The notes: generated from the sequence alone by a model not told the origin. DNA of 64,000 nt from Simiduia curdlanivorans (GCF_030409605.1 NZ_JAUFQG010000004.1:558001-622000), one strand, 5' to 3'; counted from the first letter of the stretch, positions 52,269-63,617 are shown. Translations and numbers: made by a program.

Positions 52269-54263
52269 ATGAATCACGCATCACTTTACCGCCAGCTGTC
52301 TGAATTTCAGCGCTGGAAGCAACAACTCAACACCCAAGTGCAAGCTTTCGTGCACTGGCTGCAGGCCAACAACATCACATCTAAGTCGGCCGAGCAGAGC
52401 CTCGCTCACGCGCGCACCCTGCTCAACGAAGACCAATTTACCCTGGCCATGGTGGGTGAGTTTTCCCGCGGTAAAACCGAGCTGATCAACGCCCTGCTGT
52501 TTTCCGAATACGGCCATCGCCTGCTGCCCTCTCAGCCCGGTCGCACCACCATGTGCCCAACCGAGATCTATCGAGACCCTGAGGTTGCCAAGGGCTGCGT
52601 GCGCCTACTGCCAATTGAAACCCGCCGCTCCAACGTGGCACTAGCAGCTTTTAAGCGCATTCCGCAAAAGTGGGTGACGCTGCATTTTGATCCGCACAAC
52701 CAAGCTGAGGTCACCAAGGCCATGGCCCGTATCGCCGAGGTCAAGGTGGTTAACTTGCGCGAGGCTGAAGCCCTCGGTTTTGACTCAGACTCCCTCAGCA
52801 AGAGCCGCGACAGCGCCGACAAGGTAGAAATACCCGTGTGGCGCCATGCACTCGTGAGCTTGGATCACCCGCTGCTCGCGCGCGGTTTGCGTATTTTGGA
52901 CACGCCAGGCCTAAACGCCTTAGGCAACGAACCGGAACTTGCACTCGGCACCTTAGCCAGTGCCCAAGCCATGCTGTTCTTGCTCAGCGCCGATGCCGGC
53001 GTCACCGCCACAGACTTAGAAATTTGGAACGAACACATTAACATTCTGCGCCATACCCAGAGCACGGAAGTTATTACCCTGTTGAACAAAATAGACAGCC
53101 TGTGGGACGACCTACTGCCGCAGGAAGATGTATTGCTCGCCATCCATAAAATTCGCGAGAGCACCGCCCGCTATCTACAGCAACCGCTGGAGCAGGTGCT
53201 CACTGTGTCGGCCAAACAAGCGCTGTTAGCGCGCGCCAATGGCGATCCAATTTTATTGGCCCGCAGCCAACTGCCCAAACTCGAGAAGATATTATCGGAA
53301 AAGCTCATCGACAACCGCTCGAAGCTGGCCAGCCACCACTTGGTTAACAACTTATTAACCATCATGGAAGACACCAGCAATTTATTGCGCGAACGCTTGT
53401 ACGCAGCCGACAAAGACCTCGCCAGTTTTGAAGCGGCGAGCAGTGGGCTAGAGCAGCGCTCAACCTTGGCTGCACTACGCGCCAACATCAAGCGCGTGCA
53501 CCATCAATTTCACAAGCAGAGCTTGTCGTTAAAATCCAGCGAGCGGCTGTTGTACGGGCAAAAAGACAGCCTGTTGGCGCCGGTGAGCCACGCCACCATC
53601 GACCAGCAAATTAAAGCGGTGCAGGAAAACCTTAATAGCAGCTGGCACACCTTCGGCGCTGGCAAAGCGGTGCAAGACTTTTTCGACAACATCGATTACT
53701 GCCTGTCGAATTTGGCCGAGCAAATGGCGCAGGCCAACAAGGTGATGTACTCCATCTACCTGCGCGAAGATAACAATGCCAACCCAGAATTATTGCGTAG
53801 CCACGAGTTCGACTTACGCCGCTATCGCGCCCGCATTAATCAACTGCGCAGCCACGGCAAACAATTCTCGCTCGGCTTGGGTAATTTGCTCACCAGCAAG
53901 CAAAGTTTGGCCTCGCGTTTTATTGGTACCCTCGCCCATGAAACGCAAAAACTCATGGATGAACTGCGCACCGATATCGACAACTGGTTAAAAGACACAC
54001 TAGCGCCACTTAACCATCGCAACCTGTACCAGAAAAAATTGCTCGATGACCAGCTGCTGCAACTAGCCAATTTGAATTTACAAAGCCGTACTGAGCAGGA
54101 GCAGAAAGACCTGTTAAAAGCCGATATCGCCAAACTCGAATCGGCCTTGATGGAGTTAGATAGCATTATTCGCGCCACCAAAGCGCTGAGACCGGAGCAA
54201 GATAACGCCAACAACGTCGTGACGTTGCACAAAGACAGCGGCACCAATCACAAGGCGGGCTAA
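52269..54263 (+). CDS. bacterial dynamin-like GTPase
   Basis: A 664-residue large GTPase. Residues 63-70 are the P-loop GEFSRGKT, GRTTMCPTE holds the switch-1 Thr, 211-214 DTPG is G3 and 273-276 NKID is G4. The segments before and after are long helices, as in BDLP stalks. No membrane helix is evident; the region around 530-600 (ASRFIGTLAHETQKLMDELRTD) may be the tip. Such proteins remodel or protect membranes; some act in phage defence. It is alone on the plus strand. The C-terminus is hydrophilic. Confidence 0.87.
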   Translation: MNHASLYRQLSEFQRWKQQLNTQVQAFVHWLQANNITSKSAEQSLAHARTLLNEDQFTLAMVGEFSRGKTELINALLFSEYGHRLLPSQPGRTTMCPTEIYRDPEVAKGCVRLLPIETRRSNVALAAFKRIPQKWVTLHFDPHNQAEVTKAMARIAEVKVVNLREAEALGFDSDSLSKSRDSADKVEIPVWRHALVSLDHPLLARGLRILDTPGLNALGNEPELALGTLASAQAMLFLLSADAGVTATDLEIWNEHINILRHTQSTEVITLLNKIDSLWDDLLPQEDVLLAIHKIRESTARYLQQPLEQVLTVSAKQALLARANGDPILLARSQLPKLEKILSEKLIDNRSKLASHHLVNNLLTIMEDTSNLLRERLYAADKDLASFEAASSGLEQRSTLAALRANIKRVHHQFHKQSLSLKSSERLLYGQKDSLLAPVSHATIDQQIKAVQENLNSSWHTFGAGKAVQDFFDNIDYCLSNLAEQMAQANKVMYSIYLREDNNANPELLRSHEFDLRRYRARINQLRSHGKQFSLGLGNLLTSKQSLASRFIGTLAHETQKLMDELRTDIDNWLKDTLAPLNHRNLYQKKLLDDQLLQLANLNLQSRTEQEQKDLLKADIAKLESALMELDSIIRATKALRPEQDNANNVVTLHKDSGTNHKAG

Positions 54264-54355
54264 ACCCAGCGCGGTAATCAGCAAGGTTGGCTTGCCCTCG
54301 GGCGAGCACAACCTTAGACTTGCGGCCTTTGCACACCGCAACCGGAAGGCTAACT

Positions 54356-55507
54356 TTGCCACATCGCGCCTCAAACTCCGTGGGTCTTGTGACGCCACAA
54401 ACCCTACAGGTTACCGAACCGCTAGCACTTGCGTGCGGCCGCAGCCTCGACAGCTATCAACTGGTTTACGAAACCTACGGCAAACTCAATGCCACGGCGT
54501 CCAATGCCGTGTTGATTTGCCATGCCTTGTCCGGCACCCATCACGCCGCCGGCTACCACAGCGCCGACGACAAAAAGCCCGGTTGGTGGGATCACTACAT
54601 TGGCCCGGGCAAGCCCATCGATACCAACCATTTTTTTGTCGTGGCGTTGAACAACTTGGGCGGCTGTGCCGGCTCTACCGGGCCAACCAGTATCAACCCA
54701 GCCACGGGCAAAGCCTGGGGCCCAGACTTTCCGATTCTGCGCGTCAGAGATTGGGTGCACTCCCAAGCAAAACTCGCCGATGCCTTAGGCATTCACTGTT
54801 GGGCCGCCGTGGTGGGCGGTTCGCTCGGCGGCATGCAAGCCATGCGCTGGGCCATTGAGCTTCCCGACCGGGTAAAAAACTGTGTGGTTATCGCCTCAGC
54901 CATGAAGCTCACGGCACAAAACATCGCCTTCAATGAAACCGCGCGTCACGCCATTACCTCCGACCCCAATTTCTGCGACGGTAACTACCTGGCACACAAC
55001 ACCAGCCCGAAACAGGGCTTAGCGATTGCACGCATGATTGGCCACATCACGTATTTGTCTGGCGATGGTTTAGGTGAGCGATTCGGCCGCGATGTGCGCT
55101 CAGGCAGTTTTGCCCAAGGCCAAGACAGCTTGGTGGAATTCCAAGTGCAGAGTTATTTGCGCTACCAAGGCGATGTGTTCTCCGATAACTTCGACGCCAA
55201 CACCTATTTGTTGATGACCCGGGCACTGGATTATTTTGATTTAGCGCGCGAATACGAGGACGACGCGGCCAAGGCCTTTGCCCGCGCGCAAGCGCGCTTC
55301 TGCGTTGTCTCCTTCACCACCGACTGGCGCTTTTCGCCGGAGCGATCGCGCGAGATAGCGCAGGCGTTAATTGCCGCCAATAAATCCGTTTGCTACGCGG
55401 AAATTGAATCCAATTTTGGCCACGACGCCTTCCTCCTGCCAGATCAACGCTATGAGCAAGTTTTTTCCCGCTTCATGCAAACCGTCCACGCGGAGGCTAA
55501 GCAATGA
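54356..55507 (+). CDS. metX: homoserine O-acyltransferase MetX
   Basis: A 383-residue alpha/beta-hydrolase-fold transferase for methionine synthesis. [49 protein letters not shown], and the nucleophile elbow [12 protein letters not shown] are clear, with the Asp/His region [12 protein letters not shown] and FGHDAFLL. In gammaproteobacteria with metX-metW, the acyl donor is succinyl-CoA in many cases; the choice is not decided here. I set the start at TTG 54356: GGAAGG is seven bases upstream and the N-terminus [14 protein letters not shown] matches the Pseudomonas length. Its TGA overlaps metW. Confidence 0.92.
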   Translation: MPHRASNSVGLVTPQTLQVTEPLALACGRSLDSYQLVYETYGKLNATASNAVLICHALSGTHHAAGYHSADDKKPGWWDHYIGPGKPIDTNHFFVVALNNLGGCAGSTGPTSINPATGKAWGPDFPILRVRDWVHSQAKLADALGIHCWAAVVGGSLGGMQAMRWAIELPDRVKNCVVIASAMKLTAQNIAFNETARHAITSDPNFCDGNYLAHNTSPKQGLAIARMIGHITYLSGDGLGERFGRDVRSGSFAQGQDSLVEFQVQSYLRYQGDVFSDNFDANTYLLMTRALDYFDLAREYEDDAAKAFARAQARFCVVSFTTDWRFSPERSREIAQALIAANKSVCYAEIESNFGHDAFLLPDQRYEQVFSRFMQTVHAEAKQ

Positions 55508-56097
55508 GCCAGCGCATTGACCACTCCATTATCCAAGCCTGGGTAAAGCCCAATACCAAACTGCTGGATTTAGGTTGCGGCGATGGTAGCTTGTTACAGT
55601 TGCTAGCAAGCGCCAAACAGGTGCAGGGTTACGGTTTAGAAATTGGCGCCGATGAAATTAACGCCTGCATTAGCAAGGGCGTCAACGTCATCGAGCACAA
55701 CCTAGACGCCGGCCTGCCGCACTTTGCCGACAATAGTTTTGACCTCGTGATCATGACCCAAGCACTGCAAACCATGCGCTTTCCGCATTTGGTATTAGAT
55801 GAGATGCTACGGGTTGGGCGCGAGTGCATTATCGCCTTTCCAAATTTCGGCCACTGGAAAGCGCGCTGGCATTTGAGTTTATCAGGTCGCATGCCGGTAT
55901 CGGATTTGCTACCCTTCGAATGGTACGACACCCCCAACATTCACTTTTGTACGGTGAAAGATTTTGAAGTGCTGTGCGCCGAAAAAGGTATTAAAATTTT
56001 ACAGCGCCAAGTTGTCGGCGCCGAAAAAATTTCATCCTTAGCTAATGCTCTACCCAACCTTTTCGCCGTGAATGCGGTTTACCACCTGAGTAAATAA
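55504..56097 (+). CDS. metW: methionine biosynthesis protein MetW
   Basis: A 197-residue SAM-dependent methyltransferase-fold protein, [15 protein letters not shown] at the start, [25 protein letters not shown] and [20 protein letters not shown] later. It partners MetX and is required for its activity in several species. ATGA overlap with metX indicates coupling. Confidence 0.94.
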   Translation: MSQRIDHSIIQAWVKPNTKLLDLGCGDGSLLQLLASAKQVQGYGLEIGADEINACISKGVNVIEHNLDAGLPHFADNSFDLVIMTQALQTMRFPHLVLDEMLRVGRECIIAFPNFGHWKARWHLSLSGRMPVSDLLPFEWYDTPNIHFCTVKDFEVLCAEKGIKILQRQVVGAEKISSLANALPNLFAVNAVYHLSK

Positions 56098-56098
56098 C

Positions 56099-56578
56099 AT
56101 GACTAATCTACGCGGCCTGATAACATTTTTCTGTTTGAGCCTGAGCTTATTAGCGCAGGCCGCAGACGTGCCTGATGCCAAACCCATGGATCAAAACCCC
56201 TGGTTCGACAGCGGCAAGTATCGCGTCCACTTCAGCACTTTTACCAGCGATTTTTTGCAACCCGAAACCGCCGCCGGTTTGCAACTCACCCGCGCCAAAG
56301 ACCAGCTGCTGGTCAACATAGCCGTCACGGAAAAAAATGCCGATGGCAGTTACAGCATGGGTCAAACCGCTACCGTTACGGGCACTGCTACCAATTTAAT
56401 GCAGCAAATGAAACCGCTGTCGTTCGTGCAAGTGAAGGAACCTAATGCCACTTATTATTTAGCACCACTACGGTTTAGCAACGAAGAGATCATCCACTTC
56501 AACATTCAGGTGCTGAGCGAACAGGGCGAAACCTTGAACGTCACCTTTACCCGGACGCTCTATGTCAACAATCGATAA
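56099..56578 (+). CDS. DUF4426 periplasmic protein
   Basis: A 159-residue exported protein: signal peptide ending LLAQA/AD, then [31 protein letters not shown] and [12 protein letters not shown], the DUF4426 pattern. It always sits between metW and rdgB in this group, but no function is established. One base separates it from metW and its last 17 bases overlap rdgB. Confidence 0.85.
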   Translation: MTNLRGLITFFCLSLSLLAQAADVPDAKPMDQNPWFDSGKYRVHFSTFTSDFLQPETAAGLQLTRAKDQLLVNIAVTEKNADGSYSMGQTATVTGTATNLMQQMKPLSFVQVKEPNATYYLAPLRFSNEEIIHFNIQVLSEQGETLNVTFTRTLYVNNR

Positions 56579-57164
56579 GCTGGTGCTGGCCAGCAATAAC
56601 ACCGGCAAACTCAAGGAGTTTCAGGCGCTGTTGCAAGACTGCGGCATAGAATTACTGCCCCAGTCGGCATTCAATGTGCCGGACGCCGACGAAACCGGTT
56701 TGTCGTTTATCGAAAACGCCATTCTTAAAGCCCGCCACGCCGCCCGCATTAGTGGCCTGCCCGCCCTTGCCGACGACTCCGGCTTAGCGGTGGACGCGCT
56801 GGGCGGTGCTCCGGGTATTTACTCCGCCCGCTTCGCCGGCCAACACGGCGATGACGCCGCCAACAACGCCAAGTTGCTGGCTGATTTAGCCGATGTACCC
56901 GAGTCTGAACGGAGCGCGCAATTTCACTGCGTCTTAGCGCTGGTCACCCACGCCGACGACCCAATCCCCATTGTTTGCCACGGCGTTTGGCGCGGCAGCA
57001 TTTTGCGCCAAGCCGCCGGCAGTAACGGTTTTGGTTACGACCCGCTGTTCTGGGTAGAAGAGGCTCAGTGCGCCTCGGCCCAGCTCAGTAAAGACGAAAA
57101 AAATCGACGCTCGCATCGCGCTCAAGCCATTGCGCTGCTCATCGCTGCATTAAAAGCGCGCTAA
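56562..57164 (+). CDS. rdgB: dITP/XTP pyrophosphatase
   Basis: A 200-residue nucleotide pool sanitiser removing dITP and d[43 protein letters not shown] and [12 protein letters not shown] are diagnostic. Its start overlaps the DUF4426 gene. Followed by hemW. Confidence 0.95.
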   Translation: MSTIDKLVLASNNTGKLKEFQALLQDCGIELLPQSAFNVPDADETGLSFIENAILKARHAARISGLPALADDSGLAVDALGGAPGIYSARFAGQHGDDAANNAKLLADLADVPESERSAQFHCVLALVTHADDPIPIVCHGVWRGSILRQAAGSNGFGYDPLFWVEEAQCASAQLSKDEKNRRSHRAQAIALLIAALKAR

Positions 57165-57197
57165 ACTTTTTCACGCCATTTTTAAAAAGGCCACACC

Positions 57198-58361
57198 ATG
57201 GCACTCAGCTTGCCGCCACTTTCGCTTTATGTGCACATCCCTTGGTGCGTGCGCAAATGTCCTTACTGCGATTTTAATTCTCATAAGGCCGGGCCAGATT
57301 TACCAGAACAGGCCTATGTGCAAGCACTCTTGCGCGACATGCAAGACGAGACGGCGCGTAGCCAGGACCGAGCGCTCAGCTCAATCTTTTTTGGCGGCGG
57401 CACGCCGAGTCTGTTTAGTGCCCAAGCTATAGGCGACATTATTCAAGGCGCGGAACGCCATTTCGGCTTCGAGCCCAACATTGAAATCACCCTCGAAGCC
57501 AACCCGGGCACAGCCGAGCAAAGTCGCTTCCACGGCTACCGCGCCGCCGGCGTCAACCGCCTATCCATCGGCGTGCAGAGTTTTAACCCACAGCATTTAC
57601 AACACCTAGGCCGCATCCACTCGGGTCGCGAGGCCATAGACGCGGTGGCCATGGCGCGTGCCGCCGGCTTCGACAATTTCAATCTAGACCTGATGCATGG
57701 GCTACCCGGGCAAACGCCGGAGGACGCCGGTGCCGACCTGACCCAAGCCCTAGATCTAGCGCCCAACCACCTGTCCTGGTACCAGCTTACTATCGAGCCC
57801 AACACCGAATTCTTTCGCCGCCCACCGGTGCTACCGGTCGAAGATACGCTGGCCGATATTCAAGATTTAGGCTGCGCACTGCTGAGCGAAAACGGCCTGC
57901 AGCAATATGAAATATCGGCCTATGCGAAGCCCAATAAGGAGGCCGCGCACAACCTAAACTACTGGCGCTTCGGCGACTATATCGGCATCGGCGCCGGCGC
58001 CCATGGCAAACTCAGCCGCTGGGTCGACAACAGCTTGCAGATTCATCGGCACTGGAAAACCCGCCTGCCCGAACACTACCTAAAACGCACAGACAACATC
58101 GCCGCCCAGCGCTTCGAAGCCGGCACTGAACTGATTGAAGCGCAGGATCTGCCGCTGGAATTTATGATGAACGCCCTGCGTTTAAACGACGGCGTCGAGG
58201 AGAGCTTGTTTCAGCAGCGCACCGGCTTAGCCATCGCCACCATCGCGCAGCCTTTGCAAAGGCTGCGCGAACAAGGGTTGGTGAGTGCCGATCGATTGCA
58301 ACCCACAGCGCTCGGCAGCCGCTACTTAAACCGCCTATTACCGGCCTTTGAGGCAATTTAA
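57198..58361 (+). CDS. hemW: radical SAM protein HemW
   Basis: A 387-residue radical SAM protein with YVHIPWCVRKCPYCDFNSH (CxxxCxxC cluster motif), FFGGGTPSLF and NRLSIGVQSFNPQHLQHLGRIH. HemW inserts or carries heme, and is distinct from the coproporphyrinogen oxidase HemN by its shorter C-terminus and lack of the extra Cys. It closes the metX-hemW run; rdgB is 33 bases upstream. Confidence 0.93.
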   Translation: MALSLPPLSLYVHIPWCVRKCPYCDFNSHKAGPDLPEQAYVQALLRDMQDETARSQDRALSSIFFGGGTPSLFSAQAIGDIIQGAERHFGFEPNIEITLEANPGTAEQSRFHGYRAAGVNRLSIGVQSFNPQHLQHLGRIHSGREAIDAVAMARAAGFDNFNLDLMHGLPGQTPEDAGADLTQALDLAPNHLSWYQLTIEPNTEFFRRPPVLPVEDTLADIQDLGCALLSENGLQQYEISAYAKPNKEAAHNLNYWRFGDYIGIGAGAHGKLSRWVDNSLQIHRHWKTRLPEHYLKRTDNIAAQRFEAGTELIEAQDLPLEFMMNALRLNDGVEESLFQQRTGLAIATIAQPLQRLREQGLVSADRLQPTALGSRYLNRLLPAFEAI

Positions 58362-58456
58362 CGGGCGCTCGCATTTAGGCAGATGCTGCTACACTTGATC
58401 GATAAGGCGGCGCCTGATCTGCGCCACCACAAGGCACAAGGAAAAATAGCCCAGTA

Positions 58457-60856
58457 ATGTTTAGCTTCACTCGCTATCGCCGCGAAAACCCCATCGCCAC
58501 GCGCCTGCTGACGCTGATCATTATCAGTAGTTCGATCATGGCGCTGTTTGCGATATTGATTCAGCTTTACGTTAGCTTTCACGACGACATAGACGCGCTC
58601 AATAAACGCCTCGACCAAGTCCGTATTAGTACCCTTCCCTCCATCACCAAAAGTCTCTGGGGCTTTGACGAAGAACAGCTCAACGTGCAAATCCAAAGCG
58701 TGTTGGAAGTTGAGGATGTGGCGCAGGTCACGGTGGTGTGGCGCGACTGGAACAACATGGATCAAGCCATGACCGCCAGTTCCCTCAACATGGATTTAGA
58801 CAACCTAGAGGCGAGCACTAGCGGCACCTTGGTAAAAGAATACCCGCTCGTGTATTCCGACCCAAACACACCCGAACAGGAACTCGGCACCCTGATTATC
58901 ACCGCCAGCCTAAGCAGCGTGTACAGCAAGTTGTGGGAGCGAGCGCTCTACATCGGCGTGCTGCAGGGCACAAAAACCTTAATCATCTCGCTGTTTATTC
59001 TGTGGCTGGTGCGCACGCTGCTCACTCGGCACATGGAAACCATTGCCCAATACGCACGCCAAATGAGCTTAAGTAATTTATCGGCGCCGCTGAAATTAAA
59101 GCGCGATAAAGACCCAGAAGAACAAGATGAATTGGATAACGTGGTCAACGCCTTTAATCAGATGCGCACCTCGCTGATTGAAGATATCGAGCAGCGCCAA
59201 GCAATCGAAACGGCGCTACTAACAGAGAAACAAGAAAAAATTGAATCAGAGCGGCAGAAAGCCGTGGCCGAAACCGCGAACCGCGCCAAGAGTCAATTCT
59301 TGGCCACCATGAGCCATGAGATTCGCACCCCCATGAACGGGGTCATCGGCATGGTTGAGCTGCTCAGGGATACACCGCTCAGCGCCACTCAGCAACACTA
59401 CCTCGATGTGATTCACCGCTCGGGTGAAACCTTAATCGATATCATCAACGATATTTTGGACTATTCCAAAATTGAAGCGGGCAAGATGGAGCTCGAATCG
59501 TCGCCCTTTAACCTCGAGGATTTAGTTGAAGATTGCGTACAGCTGTTCGGCGCAACGGCCAACAAACGCCACATAGAACTCATCGGCAGCGTCAGCCCCA
59601 CCACCCCGCTGTACCTGCTGGGCGATCCAACGCGACTGCGCCAAGTGCTCATCAACTTGATTGGCAATGCCTTTAAATTTACCGATCAAGGCTATGTGAT
59701 TGTCGAAGCTAGGCGAGAAGAAAAGTCTGACCCCAGCAACCCACTCATTCGCTTTAGCATTCGCGATAGCGGCATCGGTATCAACAACGACGGCTTAGCG
59801 CGCCTATTCCAATCTTTCAGCCAAGCCGACAGCTCAACCACGCGCAAATTCGGCGGCACCGGTTTAGGCCTCGCCATTTGCAAACGCTTGGCCGAAATTA
59901 TGGGCGGCGAGATTGGCGTTGAGTCGAGAGCCGGCGAAGGTTCAACCTTTTGGTTTACCGCCCGCTTCAAAGCCACCGACAGCGCCCCAGTCGACAATAA
60001 TGCGGTGCCGTCTTCGGCCTTAGCCGGTAAACACTTATTGGTCGTGGAAGACAACACCTACCTCGCCAACATTATCGCCCACCACTGCAAGAGCTGGGGC
60101 ATTCACGTGCACTTAACTGAAACCGAAGCAGAGACGCTGGCACTGATTAACCAGCCAGACTGCCCAGCGTTTAGCTTCGCCTATCTCGATAATGAATTGC
60201 CCGAGGTAGATGTGTTTGCCCTGGCCAAAAAAATTAGCCAGCACCGCGCCGACAAAAAAGTACCCATCGCCATTCAACTCGGCTCAGACAATACCCCAGA
60301 CCCAGCCGCCTTAGCCAAGGCTGGTATTGTTGAGGCGCGCCGAAAACCCGTAACGCCGAAAAAACTGAAAGAAATGTTGGCCGCACTGATCGGCATAAAA
60401 ACGCGCACCAGCAAAGCAGCTTCCGTTGCCAGCGTCGGGAATTTATATAGCCACTTAAAAGTACTGGTGGCGGAAGACAACAACGTCAACCGCATGGTCA
60501 TTAAAGGCCTGCTCGGAAAATTTGGCATAGAACCGCGCATGGTGGAAAATGGCCGCGCCGCACTGGAAGCGGTTACCGCGCCCAACGCCAACTTTGATCT
60601 GGTATTAATGGATTGCGAAATGCCAGAAATGGATGGCTTTGAAGCCACTCGATCGATTCGAGATTTCGAGCGCCGCAACATGCTGCCCGATACGCTCATC
60701 GTGGCACTCACGGCGCACGCGATGCAAGAACACCGGGAGGCGGTTTATCAAAGCGGCATGAACCACTACCTCAGTAAACCGGTCACGGTAGAGGCCTTAA
60801 AAACCGCCTTTGAAAAAATCGGCTTAGTAAAAACACCCAGTCAAGCGATGATTTGA
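58457..60856 (+). CDS. BarA-like hybrid sensor histidine kinase
   Basis: A 799-residue membrane kinase. Helices about 20-40 and 170-190 enclose a periplasmic domain of about 125 residues; a HAMP-like stretch follows ([15 protein letters not shown]), then a coiled coil and the phosphoacceptor His287 ([11 protein letters not shown]). The ATPase contains [19 protein letters not shown] and [14 protein letters not shown]. Two receivers follow: the first looks partial (Asp578 in [10 protein letters not shown]), the second complete (Asp719 in [13 protein letters not shown]). No Hpt domain and no partner regulator are seen. The ligand cannot be predicted. Confidence 0.87.
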   Translation: MFSFTRYRRENPIATRLLTLIIISSSIMALFAILIQLYVSFHDDIDALNKRLDQVRISTLPSITKSLWGFDEEQLNVQIQSVLEVEDVAQVTVVWRDWNNMDQAMTASSLNMDLDNLEASTSGTLVKEYPLVYSDPNTPEQELGTLIITASLSSVYSKLWERALYIGVLQGTKTLIISLFILWLVRTLLTRHMETIAQYARQMSLSNLSAPLKLKRDKDPEEQDELDNVVNAFNQMRTSLIEDIEQRQAIETALLTEKQEKIESERQKAVAETANRAKSQFLATMSHEIRTPMNGVIGMVELLRDTPLSATQQHYLDVIHRSGETLIDIINDILDYSKIEAGKMELESSPFNLEDLVEDCVQLFGATANKRHIELIGSVSPTTPLYLLGDPTRLRQVLINLIGNAFKFTDQGYVIVEARREEKSDPSNPLIRFSIRDSGIGINNDGLARLFQSFSQADSSTTRKFGGTGLGLAICKRLAEIMGGEIGVESRAGEGSTFWFTARFKATDSAPVDNNAVPSSALAGKHLLVVEDNTYLANIIAHHCKSWGIHVHLTETEAETLALINQPDCPAFSFAYLDNELPEVDVFALAKKISQHRADKKVPIAIQLGSDNTPDPAALAKAGIVEARRKPVTPKKLKEMLAALIGIKTRTSKAASVASVGNLYSHLKVLVAEDNNVNRMVIKGLLGKFGIEPRMVENGRAALEAVTAPNANFDLVLMDCEMPEMDGFEATRSIRDFERRNMLPDTLIVALTAHAMQEHREAVYQSGMNHYLSKPVTVEALKTAFEKIGLVKTPSQAMI

Positions 60857-61401
60857 TCAGACTGCACCAGCTCGCAATACTCGCCCGACAAGTTCGCCGC
60901 GAAAATAGTATGCACATCCTCGGCGTCAATCACGCGACCATCGGCCAAGCGCAGTGGAAAGGCCGCGCAGGCATCCGTCACTAAACGTACCCGGTAACCC
61001 AGCGCCGCCGCATGACGCACCGAGGCATCAACTGAATGGTTGGTGGTGACGCCGCACATCACCAAACGATCACAGCGCAATTGTTTGAGTTCGGCATTGA
61101 GCGAGGTATTGATAAACGCGGAATTGGTGCGCTTGGTCACCACTAATTCATGGCTGGAGGGGGTCACCGCATACTTAAACGCAAACCCCTCGCTGCGCGC
61201 GTGATAACTCGAGTGCTCGGACATCGACGAGTGGCGCACGTGCACAATGGGCCACTTATGTTCGCGCCAATAAGCAACCAAATTGGCGATAGCCGTCTCA
61301 GCCGCTGGGTTATTGCGCGGGCCGCAGGCCGCCCAATCGGGCGCGTCGATGGCTTTTTGCACATCGATTACAACTAATGCCGGCCGCAACCAAACGTCCA
61401 T
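60841..61401 (-). CDS. cysteine hydrolase, isochorismatase family
   Basis: A 186-residue alpha/beta hydrolase of the isochorismatase group. The catalytic Asp is in [10 protein letters not shown], Lys in [10 protein letters not shown] and Cys in [20 protein letters not shown]. Ureidoacrylate, N-carbamoylsarcosine, and nicotinamide are the substrates in this family; none is specified here. I place the start at ATG 61401 after GGAAGAGAGTGAT. The last 16 bases overlap the end of the kinase gene on the other strand. Confidence 0.86.
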   Translation of the reverse strand: MDVWLRPALVVIDVQKAIDAPDWAACGPRNNPAAETAIANLVAYWREHKWPIVHVRHSSMSEHSSYHARSEGFAFKYAVTPSSHELVVTKRTNSAFINTSLNAELKQLRCDRLVMCGVTTNHSVDASVRHAAALGYRVRLVTDACAAFPLRLADGRVIDAEDVHTIFAANLSGEYCELVQSDQIIA

Positions 61402-61475
61402 ATCACTCTCTTCCAACAACCGAATCGCGCTAGTCTAACGCGACGCAAATGCCCATTAAAGGTGGCTCGATAAAT

Positions 61476-63617
61476 TTATCGGCGCCATAGATGGAACCTC
61501 TCTACCCAAGCTAAAACCCTTTCCGGTGCGTGCGCGCGCTTCCAATTGCCGGCGGCATATTTGTTTGCCTCACTCACCGTTGGGTAGATGTGGATAGTGG
61601 ATAGCAAATCGTTCAGGCCGGTTTTATGTTTCATGGCGCTGACAAACTCGGTAATTAAATCGCTAGCGTGGTAGCCAACAATCACCGCCCCTAAAATTTT
61701 ATCGCTGCCTTTTTTGGTTAGCACCTTTACAAAACCCTGTGCCTCGCCGTCGGCTATAGCGCGATCGAGATCATCGATACCATAGCGGGTTAGCTCAACG
61801 TCAATGCCTTGCGCTGCCGCCTCTTGCTCGCTCAACCCCACGCGCGCCACCTCGGGTGCGGTGAAAGTTGCCCAGGGCACAATGCGGTAGTCGACGTTGA
61901 AACTTTTAAACGGGCTAAACAGCGCATTCACCGCGGCATACCAAGCCTGATGCGCGGCCATGTGGGTAAACTGATAGGGGCCTGCCACATCGCCGCAGGC
62001 ATAGACATTGGGAAAACGCGTGCGCATTTTTTCGTCCACCGCCAAGGTGCCTTTGTCGGTGAGTTCCAAGCCTAATGTCGACGCCCCAAAGCCAGTCACA
62101 TTGGCTTGGCGCCCGACGCAGATCAATAACGTATCAAAGCCAAGCTCGCGCACCTGTCCCGCCTGTGTATAGCGCAAGGTTTTTTCGCCCTTGGCTTCTA
62201 GCGTGTCTTGTACATCGATCACTTCCTGTACTTGGGCCGCATTGATTACGCGAATTTTTTCAGCTTGGAACACAGCCTCGATAAACGCGGATACATCTTC
62301 ATCTTCGCGCGGCATAATGCGCGGCGCTCGCCCGATCAATGTCACCTGGGCACCCAAGCGCGCAAACGCTTGCGCCAGCTCACAGCCAATGGGGCCGGAA
62401 CCAATAATCGCCAAGCGCCCGGGATTCTCGCGCAGGTTCCAAATGCTATCGGAGGTGTAGTAGGCGATGTTTTGCAAACCCTTAATATCGGGAATAGCAG
62501 GGCGGGCACCGGTGGCAATAATTAAACTGCGCGCACTGATGCGCTTGCCCGCCACCTCCACTTCCCAGGGCGACACAATGGTCGCCGCACCGGTGACGCA
62601 ATCCACCCCTAGGCCGGTATAGCGCTCGATTGAATCGTGCGGCTCCACCTCGGCGATGACCTTTTGAATGCGCATCATCACCGCCGCAAAATCCACCTTT
62701 GCCGCCACCGGTGCCAGACCAAATTTTTCGGCATCCTGAAGCGTTTTCGCCACGGCTGCGGATTTAATCAGGGCTTTGCTCGGTACACAGCCGGTGTTTA
62801 AACAATCGCCACCCATTTTGTGCTTTTCTATGAGCGTAACCTTTGCCTTTACCGCGGCCGCGATATAAGCCGACACCAAACCGGCGCTGCCGGCGCCAAT
62901 CACCAACACATTGGTATCGAATTTTTTGGGTTTATTAAAAGGCTTATACAAACGGTTATTCTTCAGCGCCTGAACCAACGGCTGTAAAATTTTTCGCGCC
63001 AGCCACGGGAATATTGCCAATAGAATAAACGCGAATAAGATAGTGGGCGTCATAATGCCCTTGAGCGACAGCTCTTCAAGCGCTCCCAACTCAGCACCGG
63101 CATTCACATACACCGCAGTGCCTGCCAACATGCCCACTTGGCTGACCCAGTAGAAAGTCCACAGGCGCACTTTGGTGAGCCCAAAAACCAAGTTGATAAC
63201 AAAGAAAGGCACCAGTGGTATCAAGCGCAAGGTGAACAAATAAAAGGCACCGTCTTTCTCGACCCCGGCATTAATTTTTTCCAGCTGCTTGGTAAACTTG
63301 CTCTGCACCCAATCGCGCAGCAAGGAGCGCGAGACCAAAAATGCCAAGCTGGCACCGATGGTGGAAGCGAAGGAAACAATTAACAGGCCCCAACCTAGGC
63401 CAAATAACCCGCCGGCAATTAAGGTCAGCAGCGCAGCGCCTGGCAGCGACAGCGCCGTGGCCAGCACGTAAACCAAGCCAAACAGCACGGCCACAAGCAC
63501 CGGGCTCTCGGTCATCCACTGCCGGTAGAGCTCCGGGCTAAGCAGCCGAGCACCGTCTAAGCTAAAAAAGGCGGCGATAGCGCCAATCACCAAGGTGGCT
63601 ATAACTATTTTTTTCAT
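61476..63617 (-). CDS. TVP38/VTT membrane domain fused to a flavin disulfide reductase-like domain
   Basis: A 713-residue fusion. Residues 1-220 form a VTT (TVP38/TMEM64, DedA-like) membrane part: LSLPGAALLTLIAGGLFGLGWGLLIV and FLVSRSLLRDWVQSKF, about five helices. Residues 230-713 are a pyridine nucleotide-disulfide oxidoreductase: FAD site VLVIGAGSAGLVSAYIAA, redox pair Cys272/Cys277 in GGDCLNTGCVPSKALI, NAD site AIIGSGPIGCELAQAF, and TVSEANKYA at the dimer end. It looks like mercuric reductase or dihydrolipoamide dehydrogenase, but without an HMA metal-binding head and without mer genes. A membrane-bound quinone or lipid-linked reductase is one idea; unproven. Confidence 0.85.
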   Translation of the reverse strand: MKKIVIATLVIGAIAAFFSLDGARLLSPELYRQWMTESPVLVAVLFGLVYVLATALSLPGAALLTLIAGGLFGLGWGLLIVSFASTIGASLAFLVSRSLLRDWVQSKFTKQLEKINAGVEKDGAFYLFTLRLIPLVPFFVINLVFGLTKVRLWTFYWVSQVGMLAGTAVYVNAGAELGALEELSLKGIMTPTILFAFILLAIFPWLARKILQPLVQALKNNRLYKPFNKPKKFDTNVLVIGAGSAGLVSAYIAAAVKAKVTLIEKHKMGGDCLNTGCVPSKALIKSAAVAKTLQDAEKFGLAPVAAKVDFAAVMMRIQKVIAEVEPHDSIERYTGLGVDCVTGAATIVSPWEVEVAGKRISARSLIIATGARPAIPDIKGLQNIAYYTSDSIWNLRENPGRLAIIGSGPIGCELAQAFARLGAQVTLIGRAPRIMPREDEDVSAFIEAVFQAEKIRVINAAQVQEVIDVQDTLEAKGEKTLRYTQAGQVRELGFDTLLICVGRQANVTGFGASTLGLELTDKGTLAVDEKMRTRFPNVYACGDVAGPYQFTHMAAHQAWYAAVNALFSPFKSFNVDYRIVPWATFTAPEVARVGLSEQEAAAQGIDVELTRYGIDDLDRAIADGEAQGFVKVLTKKGSDKILGAVIVGYHASDLITEFVSAMKHKTGLNDLLSTIHIYPTVSEANKYAAGNWKRAHAPERVLAWVERFHLWRR

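Noticed and set aside
61476..63617. Mercuric reductase merA
   Set aside because: Lacks the N-terminal HMA domain and C-terminal vicinal Cys pair expected for MerA, and there are no mer genes.
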